DNA from: JAJCZB01 sp964350195
Lineage (GTDB): Bacteria > Babelota > Babeliae > Babelales > Vermiphilaceae
DNA: 64,000 nucleotides
Direction of reading: 5' to 3'
NCBI GenBank assembly: GCA_964350195.1
Contig: CAYGJB010000003.1
Span: forward strand, 1 to 64,000
Part shown: one piece after another, positions 53,358 through 60,962 of the stretch
How the letters are laid out: every line of letters starts with the position of its first letter
Numbering within the stretch: the first letter of the stretch is position 1
Notes under the pieces: generated by a model
The model's input: the letters and a program-made list of their open reading frames with translations, nothing else
The model's database searches: none
What the model was told of the DNA's origin: nothing
Translations under genes and position numbers: made by a program

Positions 53358-54356
53358 GTGTTTTCTATATCAGAATCTTCTTGGAAACAACTGAATATCC
53401 TTTTACAAGGGTTAATACAAAATAATACTCAGAAGGAAGTCGAACGCCTTATTAGCAGTGTAAAAAAATTATTAGAAGTAGAAGATATTAAGCGGATAGT
53501 TAGTTATCTTGAGCAAGACCTGAAAACCCGACAAGATGAGCAACTTATATTAAAAAAAGATGTTAATTCAGAATTTGAGAGGATTAATAATGAGCTGATT
53601 CGAGACCCGAATTACAAAAAAATTAGTGATGACATAGATCAAATTATCAATGGCAAAAAGATGAATATGGAGCCAGAAGATAAGTTGATTTACATGCTTA
53701 TGGCTAATCAGCATGCGTTTCAGGAAGATCTATTGTCTTTATTAAATACTTATAAACAAGTAATAGAAAGTCTGCCAACAAACTATATTCACTGGAAAGA
53801 AAATGAAAAAAACAATGAAAAAATAAAGTCTTTTCTGCGTAATTTACGTTATATTAGGCATAATATAAGAGCTAAAAACCTGAAAAAAATTACACAAAGT
53901 TCCTTGCAACTTTTAATTGATATAATAAAAAATTTGAAATCTTTATCTTCTATTTCCATTGAAAGTATTTGTTTTGAATATAAGGGGCCCAAGAAAAATG
54001 ATAGAAAAGATGAATTATATGAGAAGGCATCTCTTATAGTGAAAATTAATGATACGGATCCTATCAAGTTTAAAGGTGTTCGTGCATATAATTTATACAT
54101 TTTGCTTATAGCTCCGTTTAATTCCCCAGATTTTTCTAAATTCAGATTTGGCAAGAAAACAGCGAGCAAAAATGATAGCAAAAAAGATGATTTTTTAGTC
54201 AAAGAGTTTAATAAGCAAAAGCATAAAATTGGCGAAAAATGGAATAAATACGGTTTTATTTGTGGAGTGCAGAGCCTCATCATTCATACCGGCCCATATT
54301 CCCATTGTATAAATCGAAAATTTGCTCCTCTCATTAAAAATATAAACAGTGCCTAA
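53358..54356 (+). CDS. Orphan cargo protein of the element
   Basis: This 332-residue, Lys- and Asn-rich protein starts at GTG with AAAGAGG upstream. The N-terminal half is helical and coiled-coil-like (EDIKRIVSYLEQDLKTRQDEQ). The C-terminal part is more beta-like, with YEKASLIVKINDTDPIKFKG and a conserved-looking GFICGVQSLIIHTGPYSHC end. I recognise no domain. It stands alone on its strand, opposite the regulator and integrase, where integrative elements often carry accessory genes such as defence or host-control functions. That is inference from position only. Confidence 0.65.
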   Translation: MFSISESSWKQLNILLQGLIQNNTQKEVERLISSVKKLLEVEDIKRIVSYLEQDLKTRQDEQLILKKDVNSEFERINNELIRDPNYKKISDDIDQIINGKKMNMEPEDKLIYMLMANQHAFQEDLLSLLNTYKQVIESLPTNYIHWKENEKNNEKIKSFLRNLRYIRHNIRAKNLKKITQSSLQLLIDIIKNLKSLSSISIESICFEYKGPKKNDRKDELYEKASLIVKINDTDPIKFKGVRAYNLYILLIAPFNSPDFSKFRFGKKTASKNDSKKDDFLVKEFNKQKHKIGEKWNKYGFICGVQSLIIHTGPYSHCINRKFAPLIKNINSA

Positions 54357-54414
54357 TATCTCATCTCATGAAAAAGATAAAGATATTGTAATAAAATCAA
54401 TTTAGAGATTGATT

Positions 54415-54438
54415 AAGGCCTGTCTTTAGGCTTTTTTT
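54415..54438 (+). terminator. Terminator after the orphan gene
   Basis: AAGGCCT GTCTTT AGGCTTT forms a 7-bp stem (with one G-T pair) followed by a T tract, about 60 bases after the stop codon. Confidence 0.65.
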
Positions 54439-54498
54439 ATTATTTCGACCTCGAATTCGGGGTCGAAGATCGTTTGTTACTGCCTGCATACTGTAAGC

Positions 54499-54696
54499 AT
54501 GAAAGTTGCAAAAGGCAGTGGCCCAATTAATCAAAACACATCATCACAAATTCAGCAGCTGTCGAAAGAAGACCGCCAAGCAATCACTGACCTTTTTGCT
54601 CTTTTGTTGGAAATGCATATAGACCAAAATTTAACGAAAGAGTGTACCCATGAAGACATGCATAGATGCTGTTCAAATAATTCCAGTCAAACCTAA
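54499..54696 (+). CDS. Small helical protein, unknown
   Basis: This 65-residue frame (DRQAITDLFALLLEMHIDQ helix, Cys/His-rich end CTHEDMHRCC) has a weak start region and overlaps spoVG by 47 bases. The tail could bind a metal. It may be real because it keeps the operon spacing, but no family is recognised. Confidence 0.45.
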   Translation: MKVAKGSGPINQNTSSQIQQLSKEDRQAITDLFALLLEMHIDQNLTKECTHEDMHRCCSNNSSQT

Positions 54697-54937
54697 AGAG
54701 GGCTTAGTTGCTTTTGCAAATATCGAGTATGACCAGAAGCTTTTTCTCGGCTCAATTGCGATCTATACGCGACCTGAAGGTGGATATCGTCTTGTTTATC
54801 CAAGGAAAGGATCACGAGATTGCTTCAATATTTTTCATCCAATAACTCGGTCATGCGCAGAAGAGTTTGATGAGGCAATCATTGGAAAGTATGAGGAGTT
54901 TATGGAAGAAGTGAATAATATGCGTGAAGTGATTTAG
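54650..54937 (+). CDS. spoVG: SpoVG-like nucleic-acid-binding protein
   Basis: This 95-residue protein matches the SpoVG family outline: AVQIIPVKPKEGLVAFANIEYD then FLGSIAIYTRPEGGYRLVYPRKG and CFNIFHPITRSCAEEFDEAI. It aligns with the usual V-R-x-x-P, I-x-V-I-x-G and HP-I-x-x-x-x-R blocks. SpoVG proteins bind DNA or RNA and act as regulators; copies are common on phages and mobile elements. AAAGAG precedes ATG by seven bases. It is followed by a terminator at 54951-54980. Confidence 0.8.
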   Translation: MKTCIDAVQIIPVKPKEGLVAFANIEYDQKLFLGSIAIYTRPEGGYRLVYPRKGSRDCFNIFHPITRSCAEEFDEAIIGKYEEFMEEVNNMREVI

Positions 54938-54950
54938 TAGTAAAAGCAAT

Positions 54951-54980
54951 AAAGCCTTCGAGTTTGCCCTCGGAGGCTTT
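54951..54980. terminator. Terminator after spoVG
   Basis: AAAGCCTTCGAG / CTCGGAGGCTTT forms a 12-bp stem with one G-T pair and a TTTGCC loop, 14 bases after the stop codon. Confidence 0.8.
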
Positions 54981-55000
54981 CAACATATGTAAGGATATAT

Positions 55001-56779
55001 ATGACAAATAATAGCAAAAAAAAGCCTATCAATAAAGAAAAAAACGTTTATGAAAGCCTACAAGATCTCAAAAATGAATTGGTTCAAGAAGAACAAGAGT
55101 TGTTAAAAGAGATCGCGCATTTTGGCTATGACAAAATTGAAGAGTTCGCGATTGCAACGCCAGATGGAGAAATGGATCAGGCAGATTTATCTCAATTTAT
55201 TAAGTTACAGCATAGATGCCGTGAGCATGTTCAAAAACAAGAAAAGATAGAAAATATCGTTGTTATTGATCCAGCCAAACCTTCTGATACAGTTGCTGCG
55301 GCTGAAAAAATTCTAATTAAAAATAGTAAAAATCATAATGTTTATCAGCGATCTGGCAAATTGGTTCGTGTTTCTAAACCAGGTACAGATAAATCCCTAT
55401 TTAAAAGATCTGAAGATGTGTGCGTAATTCGTGAGATTGATCAAGCGTTCTTAACATTATTTTTGAATCAGGTAGCGCAATATATGCAATATAGCGCTCA
55501 GAAAAAAGAATATCGGCCGGTTGCTTGCAAGGAGCATATTGCAAGATTTCTTCTCTCAAAACAAGAGTGGGATTTGCCTTATCTCCATGGCATTATCAAT
55601 GCGCCAACGTTGAGAAACGATGGAAGCATTTTAGACGAGCCTGGTTATGATTTAAAATCTGGCCTGCTATTTTTTTCTGACCATTATGAATATGAAAAAA
55701 TTCCAGAAAATCCTACCAAAGAAGATGCTCAAAAAGCCGCAGAAGCATTACTAGTCATTTTGCAGGAGTTTCCTTTTGAAAATGAAATAAGTCGATCGGT
55801 AGCGCTTGCAGCAATACTGACAGCTTTAATTCGTAGATCAATTGCTACAGCACCATTGTTTGGTTTTACAGCGCCTAAGATGGGAAGTGGTAAAACATTG
55901 TTAGCAGATATAGTTTCCTTGATCGCTACCGGTAGGCCTAATAGTATTCTTTCGCAATCAGAGAATGAAACTGAGGAGAAAAAACGATTGCTAGGTATTC
56001 TCATGGAAGGTGACCCTATTGTTTGCTATGACAATATCGAACGGCCATTTGGAGGCCCTACACTATGTGCGATACTCACCCAGGGTGAGTACAAGGATCG
56101 AAAACTTGGGGGCAATGAAACAAGAACAGTGCCAACGCATACAACGTTTCTCGTCACTGGAAATAACCTAGCCTTTATTGGTGATACCTCCACTCGTACG
56201 CTTTTGTGCAAACTTGATCCACAGGTAGAAAGGCCAGAAGAGCGAACATTCGAAATTGAAAATTTACGTACATTTATAATTGAACATCGTTCAAAGTTGG
56301 TGAAGGCGGCAATTACCATTTTACGCGCTTATGAGATTGCGGGTAGGCCGGCATTAAATATACGACAGTTTGGACGGTTTGAAGAATGGAGCAATCGAGT
56401 TCGTTCTGCAATCGTGTGGCTAGGATTTGATGATCCATGCGAAAGTAGAAAAGAAATTGAAGATGCAGATCCTGTTAGAATCATACTGAGTAGTCTTTTC
56501 CATTTTTGGTATGCCTTGTTAGAAAATAGGGCAGTAAAGGTAAAAGAGATCATTTCTATGGTCAAATCTGATTCGCATGAACATGATCCTGATGTAGTTG
56601 AGCAGTTACGTGACACCCTTATGGAATTTGCAGCAAATAATAAAGGGGAGATTGATGCGCGTAAATTTTCTGGAAGATTGCGCACATATAAAAATCGGAT
56701 TGAAAAGGGCTATAGACTTGAACAAATGGGCACTTCTCAAGGCACAACTCTTTGGTCGGTAAAAAAAGTAGATGCTTAG
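55001..56779 (+). CDS. SF3-like replicative ATPase/helicase
   Basis: This 592-residue protein has Walker A APKMGSGKT (Gly-Ser-Gly-Lys-Thr at 295-299), a Walker B-like VCYDN near 341-345, and a TTFLVTGNN sensor segment. This arrangement is seen in phage and plasmid replication ATPases related to superfamily 3. The N-terminal 260 residues precede the motor and lack a recognisable primase domain; the primase is the next gene. AAGGATATAT precedes ATG. With the primase it forms the element's replication module. The exact helicase class needs a profile search. Confidence 0.75.
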   Translation: MTNNSKKKPINKEKNVYESLQDLKNELVQEEQELLKEIAHFGYDKIEEFAIATPDGEMDQADLSQFIKLQHRCREHVQKQEKIENIVVIDPAKPSDTVAAAEKILIKNSKNHNVYQRSGKLVRVSKPGTDKSLFKRSEDVCVIREIDQAFLTLFLNQVAQYMQYSAQKKEYRPVACKEHIARFLLSKQEWDLPYLHGIINAPTLRNDGSILDEPGYDLKSGLLFFSDHYEYEKIPENPTKEDAQKAAEALLVILQEFPFENEISRSVALAAILTALIRRSIATAPLFGFTAPKMGSGKTLLADIVSLIATGRPNSILSQSENETEEKKRLLGILMEGDPIVCYDNIERPFGGPTLCAILTQGEYKDRKLGGNETRTVPTHTTFLVTGNNLAFIGDTSTRTLLCKLDPQVERPEERTFEIENLRTFIIEHRSKLVKAAITILRAYEIAGRPALNIRQFGRFEEWSNRVRSAIVWLGFDDPCESRKEIEDADPVRIILSSLFHFWYALLENRAVKVKEIISMVKSDSHEHDPDVVEQLRDTLMEFAANNKGEIDARKFSGRLRTYKNRIEKGYRLEQMGTSQGTTLWSVKKVDA

Positions 56780-56782
56780 CCT

Positions 56783-56889
56783 GTGGAGATAGTGGATACT
56801 GTGGATGAGATTTGCCTCACCCAAAAAAAACAACTCTTCTCTTTTTCCTGTTCCAAGAAAAAATGATCCACAATATCCACTATCTCCAC
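56783..56889. repeat. 22-bp inverted repeat between ATPase and primase genes
   Basis: The left arm at 56783-56804 and the right arm at 56868-56889 match in 21 of 22 bases after reverse complement. The left arm also contains GTGGA three times at 9-base steps (GTGGAGATA, GTGGATACT, GTGGATGAG). The 63-base spacer holds A and T runs. It could be a replication origin with iteron-like sites, a protein-binding site, or an attenuator before the primase. Confidence 0.85.
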
Positions 56890-56910
56890 GCCTACCTCGT
56901 AGGGGAAATT

Positions 56911-58116
56911 ATGGTCCTTTTAGAGCTTTTACAAGAAATGGGGCTATGTCCTAAATGGGTAGCGAGCACTGAGGGAGGGGAATATTTTTCTCCGTGTCCT
57001 GAATGTGGGGGCGTTGATCGTTTCAGGATTCAGCCAAACAAACAAATGAAAAACTGTATTGGTTATTATTTTTGCCGCCAGTGTGGGATTAATGGAGACG
57101 CTATTCAATTTGCACGCGCCTTTTTAGGTCTTAGTTTTCGAGAAGCTATCAATCGTGTTAATGCAAAAATAAATAATACAAATCCTTTTCATATTATTAA
57201 AAAAGAAACACGATCTATGAAACCTGTTTCTATTATTAAGCCGTCTGCTTTATGGCAATCAAAAGCCACTGTTTTTACAAAATGGGCGCATGAAAATATC
57301 TTCAAAAACAATGAAATTTTAGAGTGGCTGAGATTAAGAGGGCTACCTCTAGAAGCTGTTAAAAAATATCAAATCGGGTGGTGTCCATATGAGATCAAGC
57401 GCAAAAGAGCCTTGTGGGGTATTGGGACTTTTGAAGATAAAGATATTTGGATTCCTAGAGGGATTGTTATTCCAACCCTCGATAAAAAAGGGAACGTAAT
57501 TCGTTTAAAAATAAGGCGTGATTCTTATAAAGAAGGTGATAGGGTTGGCAAATATATTGTTATATCGGGAAGTATGAATGGGCTTAATATTATTGGGGAC
57601 ACGCGTCATAAAATAATGATTGTTTATGAGTCTGAACTGGATGCATATGCTACAGATTACGTAGCAGGTGATATTGTATGTTCTGTAGCTGTTGGCAATA
57701 ACCTAAAGAGGCCTGATGAAGCAACCAATTATCACGCCAAAAATATGAAACAACTGTTAATATCTCATGACAATGATCAGGCAGGTAAAACAATGCTAGA
57801 TCGATGGCAGCATTGGTATCATCATGCAAAGCCGTTTCCGGCTTCGAAGGGAAAAGATATTGGAGAGGCGATATCTTTGGGCCTCGATCTTCGAAGATGG
57901 ATTTTGATGTATGGGTGGCTATCTTCTGAGGATAACGCGCTTATTGAGTGGATATTGAATTATATTAAAAAGCAAACTACTACAAGAGCTGCTTATATTA
58001 ATTTTGAACAAGAAATAGTCTTGGGACAAACCTCACCAAGAGCTCTTTCAGGAGAGCTACAAAGGGGATTTCGATTAATGAAAAAAATGGTAAATCTACT
58101 CGATTCTTTACAATAA
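56911..58116 (+). CDS. CHC2/Toprim DNA primase of the element
   Basis: This 401-residue protein is a DnaG-like primase. It has an N-terminal zinc ribbon (CPEC at 29-32, CRQC at 55-58). A Toprim domain follows, with the catalytic Glu in IMIVYESELDAYA and the DxD motif in LLISHDNDQAGK. It lacks the DnaB-binding C-terminal domain of chromosomal DnaG, as usual for mobile elements. ATG 56911 (GGGGAAA upstream) is chosen over the earlier 56812 because the inverted repeat lies between them. Confidence 0.85.
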   Translation: MVLLELLQEMGLCPKWVASTEGGEYFSPCPECGGVDRFRIQPNKQMKNCIGYYFCRQCGINGDAIQFARAFLGLSFREAINRVNAKINNTNPFHIIKKETRSMKPVSIIKPSALWQSKATVFTKWAHENIFKNNEILEWLRLRGLPLEAVKKYQIGWCPYEIKRKRALWGIGTFEDKDIWIPRGIVIPTLDKKGNVIRLKIRRDSYKEGDRVGKYIVISGSMNGLNIIGDTRHKIMIVYESELDAYATDYVAGDIVCSVAVGNNLKRPDEATNYHAKNMKQLLISHDNDQAGKTMLDRWQHWYHHAKPFPASKGKDIGEAISLGLDLRRWILMYGWLSSEDNALIEWILNYIKKQTTTRAAYINFEQEIVLGQTSPRALSGELQRGFRLMKKMVNLLDSLQ

Positions 58117-58159
58117 TCACAAGTAGTTTTACTGGGTACGTTTTCTTGACGCATTTTTA

Positions 58160-58186
58160 GATTGCGTGATATCATCACAATCTTTT
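58160..58186. terminator. Convergent terminator of the element
   Basis: GATTGCGTGAT / ATCACAATC is an imperfect dyad followed by TTTTAT between the convergent primase and the HGGxxTG-type gene. Confidence 0.55.
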
Positions 58187-58442
58187 ATATTTCGGCAAGT
58201 TCATCACGCCATTTCATTATTTCTCTCATACGTTTTCTCTCTCTATCACTCGCTTTGGTGTAAAAGCCATGTTTGAGATTTGCCTGTGCACTACGGCGTT
58301 TTCCCTCTTTTGTCTTTGGTCCAGTACACTTGCCTCCATGCATCCGACACCGGCCATTTTTCATGGCTGGCTGTCTGCAGGGCAAACCATTCCGGCGTCG
58401 AGATTTGGCACCACAAAGCTTAACTTTTGAGTTGATTGGCAT
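58185..58442 (-). CDS. HGGxxTG-motif small protein
   Basis: This 85-residue basic protein has CGAKSRRRNGLPCRQPAMKNGRCRMHGGKCTGPKTKEGKRR organised as C-x13-C-x9-C-x2-H, then HGGKCTGPKT. It fits the HGGxSTGxxT small-protein family seen near phage packaging genes. The four Cys/His could bind zinc. It follows the upstream 58446 gene by three bases, so both are probably translated together. Confidence 0.78.
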   Translation of the reverse strand: MPINSKVKLCGAKSRRRNGLPCRQPAMKNGRCRMHGGKCTGPKTKEGKRRSAQANLKHGFYTKASDRERKRMREIMKWRDELAEI

Positions 58443-58445
58443 GGG

Positions 58446-59105
58446 TTACACCTTATGCTTTTTTTGCTTAGCCCCACCCCGGGCCTCTGCTGCTACCACC
58501 GCTTGGCCACCTTCATTTACCTGAACATATTGATGGACTACCTTCACCCGCTGTTCACCCTTGCGCCTATAGCGATTGAGGGCTTCGAGCGTCTCATTAT
58601 GCAGCCTCATGCATTTAGTAGCATTATTGAGGTTACTATCGACCTGTTTTTGAAGAGTGGCACAGGTAGCTACGTTCATGAAATGCATAGATTTTGCTTG
58701 CAGAACCATCAATTTGGCACATAATTGGGCCTCTATGGCATCTTGAGGCTTCATGCTAAGCATTCCTCCCTGGATAGCATTTACGTTTAAGGCAGCATGA
58801 TTTTCGGTGGGATTAGTTTCATTTAGCATGGCTCCAGCTACATGATTGAGAAACAGTTGGTTATATTCATGGCTTGTTGAGCCAGTGAGGGCGGCAAGGG
58901 AAGCTGTAATAACGTCATTATTTGAGTGTTTAGATTTTATTTCTTTATCTAGTTTGTATTCTAGTCGGAATCGTTTTGCATTTTCTTTATCTTGGGTAGT
59001 TGCAAACTTGAGACTGGGTCTTTCCTTAGCTTTTTTGTCTTTCCAAGCTTGAATTCGAGCGTTAGTAGATCGATTAATAGGACTATCTTTTACTTGTTTA
59101 GGCAT
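58446..59105 (-). CDS. Unknown protein of the element
   Basis: This 219-residue protein starts MPKQVKDSPINRSTNARIQAW, with AAAGGAGAGCGT before ATG 59105. It is helical and basic at both ends and Gln/Asn-rich in the middle, with a conserved-looking ALNVNAIQGGMLSMKPQDAIEAQLCAKLMV stretch. No family is recognised. Coupling to the HGGxxTG-type gene suggests a shared role, perhaps in packaging or regulation. Confidence 0.6.
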   Translation of the reverse strand: MPKQVKDSPINRSTNARIQAWKDKKAKERPSLKFATTQDKENAKRFRLEYKLDKEIKSKHSNNDVITASLAALTGSTSHEYNQLFLNHVAGAMLNETNPTENHAALNVNAIQGGMLSMKPQDAIEAQLCAKLMVLQAKSMHFMNVATCATLQKQVDSNLNNATKCMRLHNETLEALNRYRRKGEQRVKVVHQYVQVNEGGQAVVAAEARGGAKQKKHKV

Positions 59106-59167
59106 ACGCTCTCCTTTGAGATTTAATGTGATTATTTTCATTTTTGAAGAAGGTTCTCAAAGGCAAT

Positions 59168-59198
59168 AAAATAGGCATATTTTTCGAATATGCCTATT
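59168..59198. terminator. Terminator hairpin at cluster boundary
   Basis: AAATAGGCATATT / AATATGCCTATTT is a perfect 13-bp stem with a TTTCG loop. It lies between the Csp-like gene and the tRNA-Glu element and can end transcription of the leftward metal operon. Confidence 0.8.
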
Positions 59199-59223
59199 TA
59201 TTTTCGAATGTTTAATAACGATA

Positions 59224-59643
59224 TCAGGAAGTGTGTAAGCAGTCCTTGCATGCTTGAATACAGCTATTGCAAGCATTAATACAATTGTCGCAAGCTTCGA
59301 TTCCTTTTGAGTTATCATCTCCGCAGCACGATTTTTCGCAAGATTTAATGCAATGCTCACACGCGCTAATACATTTTTTACACTCTTCAATGCATTTTTC
59401 TATTTTTCTGCGTTCATTATCATCTGTACATGATTTTAAGTGTTCCTGGCACATAGCAATGCACTGCTTACATGCTTCTATGCACTCTTTGCATTGTGAA
59501 AGGCATTTTATTTTGCTTGCTTCACACTCGTCTGGGTGATGCCCCTCCATGCATGATTTGTGCTCTTTGCAGGCATCCACGCATTTTTTGCATTCTTCAA
59601 TACACTGATTGCACGCGTCAATAAAGTCTTGAGAATAAGCCAT
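59224..59643 (-). CDS. Csp-like four-helix copper storage protein
   Basis: This 139-residue protein contains 28 cysteines in a repeating C-x2-C, C-x3-C pattern on amphipathic helices (ACNQCIEECKKCVDAC, CKECIEACKQCIAMC, CIEECKKCISACEHC, ACDNCINACNSCIQAC). This is the DUF326/Csp design in which a four-helix bundle lined by Cys stores many Cu(I) ions. There is no signal peptide, so it would be cytosolic. AAAGGAG precedes ATG. It is the last gene of the leftward metal operon. Confidence 0.9.
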   Translation of the reverse strand: MAYSQDFIDACNQCIEECKKCVDACKEHKSCMEGHHPDECEASKIKCLSQCKECIEACKQCIAMCQEHLKSCTDDNERRKIEKCIEECKKCISACEHCIKSCEKSCCGDDNSKGIEACDNCINACNSCIQACKDCLHTS

Positions 59644-59657
59644 AGTATCTCCTTTGA

Positions 59658-60179
59658 TCAGCTATACATAATAAACAACATTGCTAAAGCCATTACGGCC
59701 ATTATTAAATCTTCGGCCAAGGTTACATAAGTCATGGGTATTTTGAATACAGCTCCCAGGCATGCACAAATGACAGTTTTTCCTTTTCTTAGCTCATTAA
59801 ATACACCAGCTGCACTTACAAGCATGAGTATCAAGGTGAAAATGTTTATCTCTAAGGGACGCCATTTAAGCAAGTAAGCAGTCCCTAATGACAATTCTAA
59901 GAATGGATAAATATAGCCATATGCATAAAAACGTTGCGCTATTAAGTCGTATATATGATATGCCTTGGCAAATCCTGCGAGATTAATAACTTTGAAAAAT
60001 CCAAAAATAAGAAAAAATGAAGCCATGATAATACGCATACACTCCATGAAATTCCAACCATAGTAAAGTTGATGTGCGAGTGTAATGAGAGCAATAATGC
60101 TGAAAATAACGATGAGGGGTATAAAATCACTTATCGTATAATGGGTTGTTTCATCTGTTTTATTTGGTTTTTTATCCAT
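59658..60179 (-). CDS. MauE/DoxX-like membrane protein A
   Basis: This protein of about 173 residues has four transmembrane helices. An N-terminal Lys-rich tail leads to FIPLIVIFSIIALITLAHQ, and the key motif ICACLGAVFKIP matches the C-x-C-x-G motif of the MauE/DoxX-like family. It also has the FFLIFGFFKVINLAGFAKAY segment. MauE is needed with the thioredoxin-like MauD for disulfide formation. It follows trx, starting five bases after it. A near-identical layout occurs in 60963-61460. Confidence 0.8.
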   Translation of the reverse strand: MDKKPNKTDETTHYTISDFIPLIVIFSIIALITLAHQLYYGWNFMECMRIIMASFFLIFGFFKVINLAGFAKAYHIYDLIAQRFYAYGYIYPFLELSLGTAYLLKWRPLEINIFTLILMLVSAAGVFNELRKGKTVICACLGAVFKIPMTYVTLAEDLIMAVMALAMLFIMYS

Positions 60180-60183
60180 ATTT

Positions 60184-60501
60184 TTACTCAAATGATTCTT
60201 TTAATTTTTTAATAATATCTTCTTTCGTTATATATCCATGGTGGGTATTTATAATTTTTCCCTCTTTAACGAATAAAAGTGTGGGAACGGACGTAATACC
60301 GTATTCTTTTCCAACGCTTGGTATTTCTTCGGCATTAAGTTTATAAAAGGCGTATTTGTCGCCATATTCAGCTTCGACTTGCTCAACGAATGGCATTACT
60401 TGTTGGCATATTCCGCATGACGGGGTGTAGATTTCTAGCAGATAGGGTTGATTCTCTTTACTGAGAGTATCTTTGTAGTTTTTATCGAGCTCTTTAATCA
60501 T
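60184..60501 (-). CDS. trx: Thioredoxin
   Basis: This 105-residue thioredoxin-fold protein has the redox site CGIC in TPSCGICQQVMPFVEQV and the cis-Pro segment ITSVPTLLFVKEGK. The middle residues GI differ from the usual GP, which shifts the redox potential. No signal peptide is seen, so it acts in the cytoplasm. AAGGAAT precedes ATG. It sits between the MauE-like A gene and the His-tailed protein gene. Confidence 0.92.
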   Translation of the reverse strand: MIKELDKNYKDTLSKENQPYLLEIYTPSCGICQQVMPFVEQVEAEYGDKYAFYKLNAEEIPSVGKEYGITSVPTLLFVKEGKIINTHHGYITKEDIIKKLKESFE

Positions 60502-60515
60502 TTGGTATTCCTTTC

Positions 60516-60914
60516 TTAGTGGGTGTGAGGTGTATGTTTATGTGGTGTAAATTCTAGGACTTCGAATCGCTTTGTTGGTTTTGTAGCAAATGCAATAATT
60601 TGTTTAAAAGGGAGTTCTGTTTTTCCTTTTGTGCAATATTTTTCTTGTAATTGATATTGGCGATAAAATAGATGTGGATTGTTGGGCTTGGGAACGTAGA
60701 CGTCTAGTTTTTCACGAACGAAATAATAGCTCCATCCAGAAATACTTGGATCAATTTCTTGTTTTTCACCAGAGTCTATATGAATAGCCTGTTTATTATT
60801 AGGATCTACGACAATGATTTTATGATTACTGTTATTTTCAATGATGAATGGGCAACTGAGAGTAATGTTAAAATAGAAAGCTAGTAATAAGATCCTATGT
60901 GTTTTGAATTCCAT
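60516..60914 (-). CDS. Exported protein with His-rich C-terminus
   Basis: This 132-residue protein has a signal peptide (ILLLAFYFNITLS) followed by a beta-rich domain with KIIVVDPNNKQAIHIDSG and YYFVREKLDVYVPKP. It ends in HKHTPHTH, a cluster of four histidines that could bind copper, nickel or zinc. I do not recognise the family. Position inside the metal operon supports a periplasmic metal carrier. Confidence 0.7.
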   Translation of the reverse strand: MEFKTHRILLLAFYFNITLSCPFIIENNSNHKIIVVDPNNKQAIHIDSGEKQEIDPSISGWSYYFVREKLDVYVPKPNNPHLFYRQYQLQEKYCTKGKTELPFKQIIAFATKPTKRFEVLEFTPHKHTPHTH

Positions 60915-60962
60915 GTTTTGATTCCCTTTTTTTAAAATACTTTGTCAAAATACTCCCTGCGC

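Larger units (their letters stand above)
51611..59200. mobile_element. Integrated element at tRNA-Glu, satellite-like
   Basis: The left edge is set by the recombinase stop codon inside the tRNA-Glu 3' end. Contents are a serine recombinase, an RHH regulator, a divergent orphan, a SpoVG-like protein, an SF3-like ATPase, a CHC2/Toprim primase, a large inverted repeat, an HGGxxTG-type protein and an orphan. There are no structural, lysis or conjugation genes. The right edge is not defined: no second copy of the tRNA 3' end is visible. I place it near the hairpin at 59168-59198 by gene content only. Confidence 0.65.

Noticed and set aside
59853..59867. Second copy of the tRNA-Glu 3' end (AGGGACGCCA) as attR
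   Set aside because: Only 10-11 bases match and they lie within an intact MauE-like gene whose paralogue aligns straight through, so it is most likely chance.
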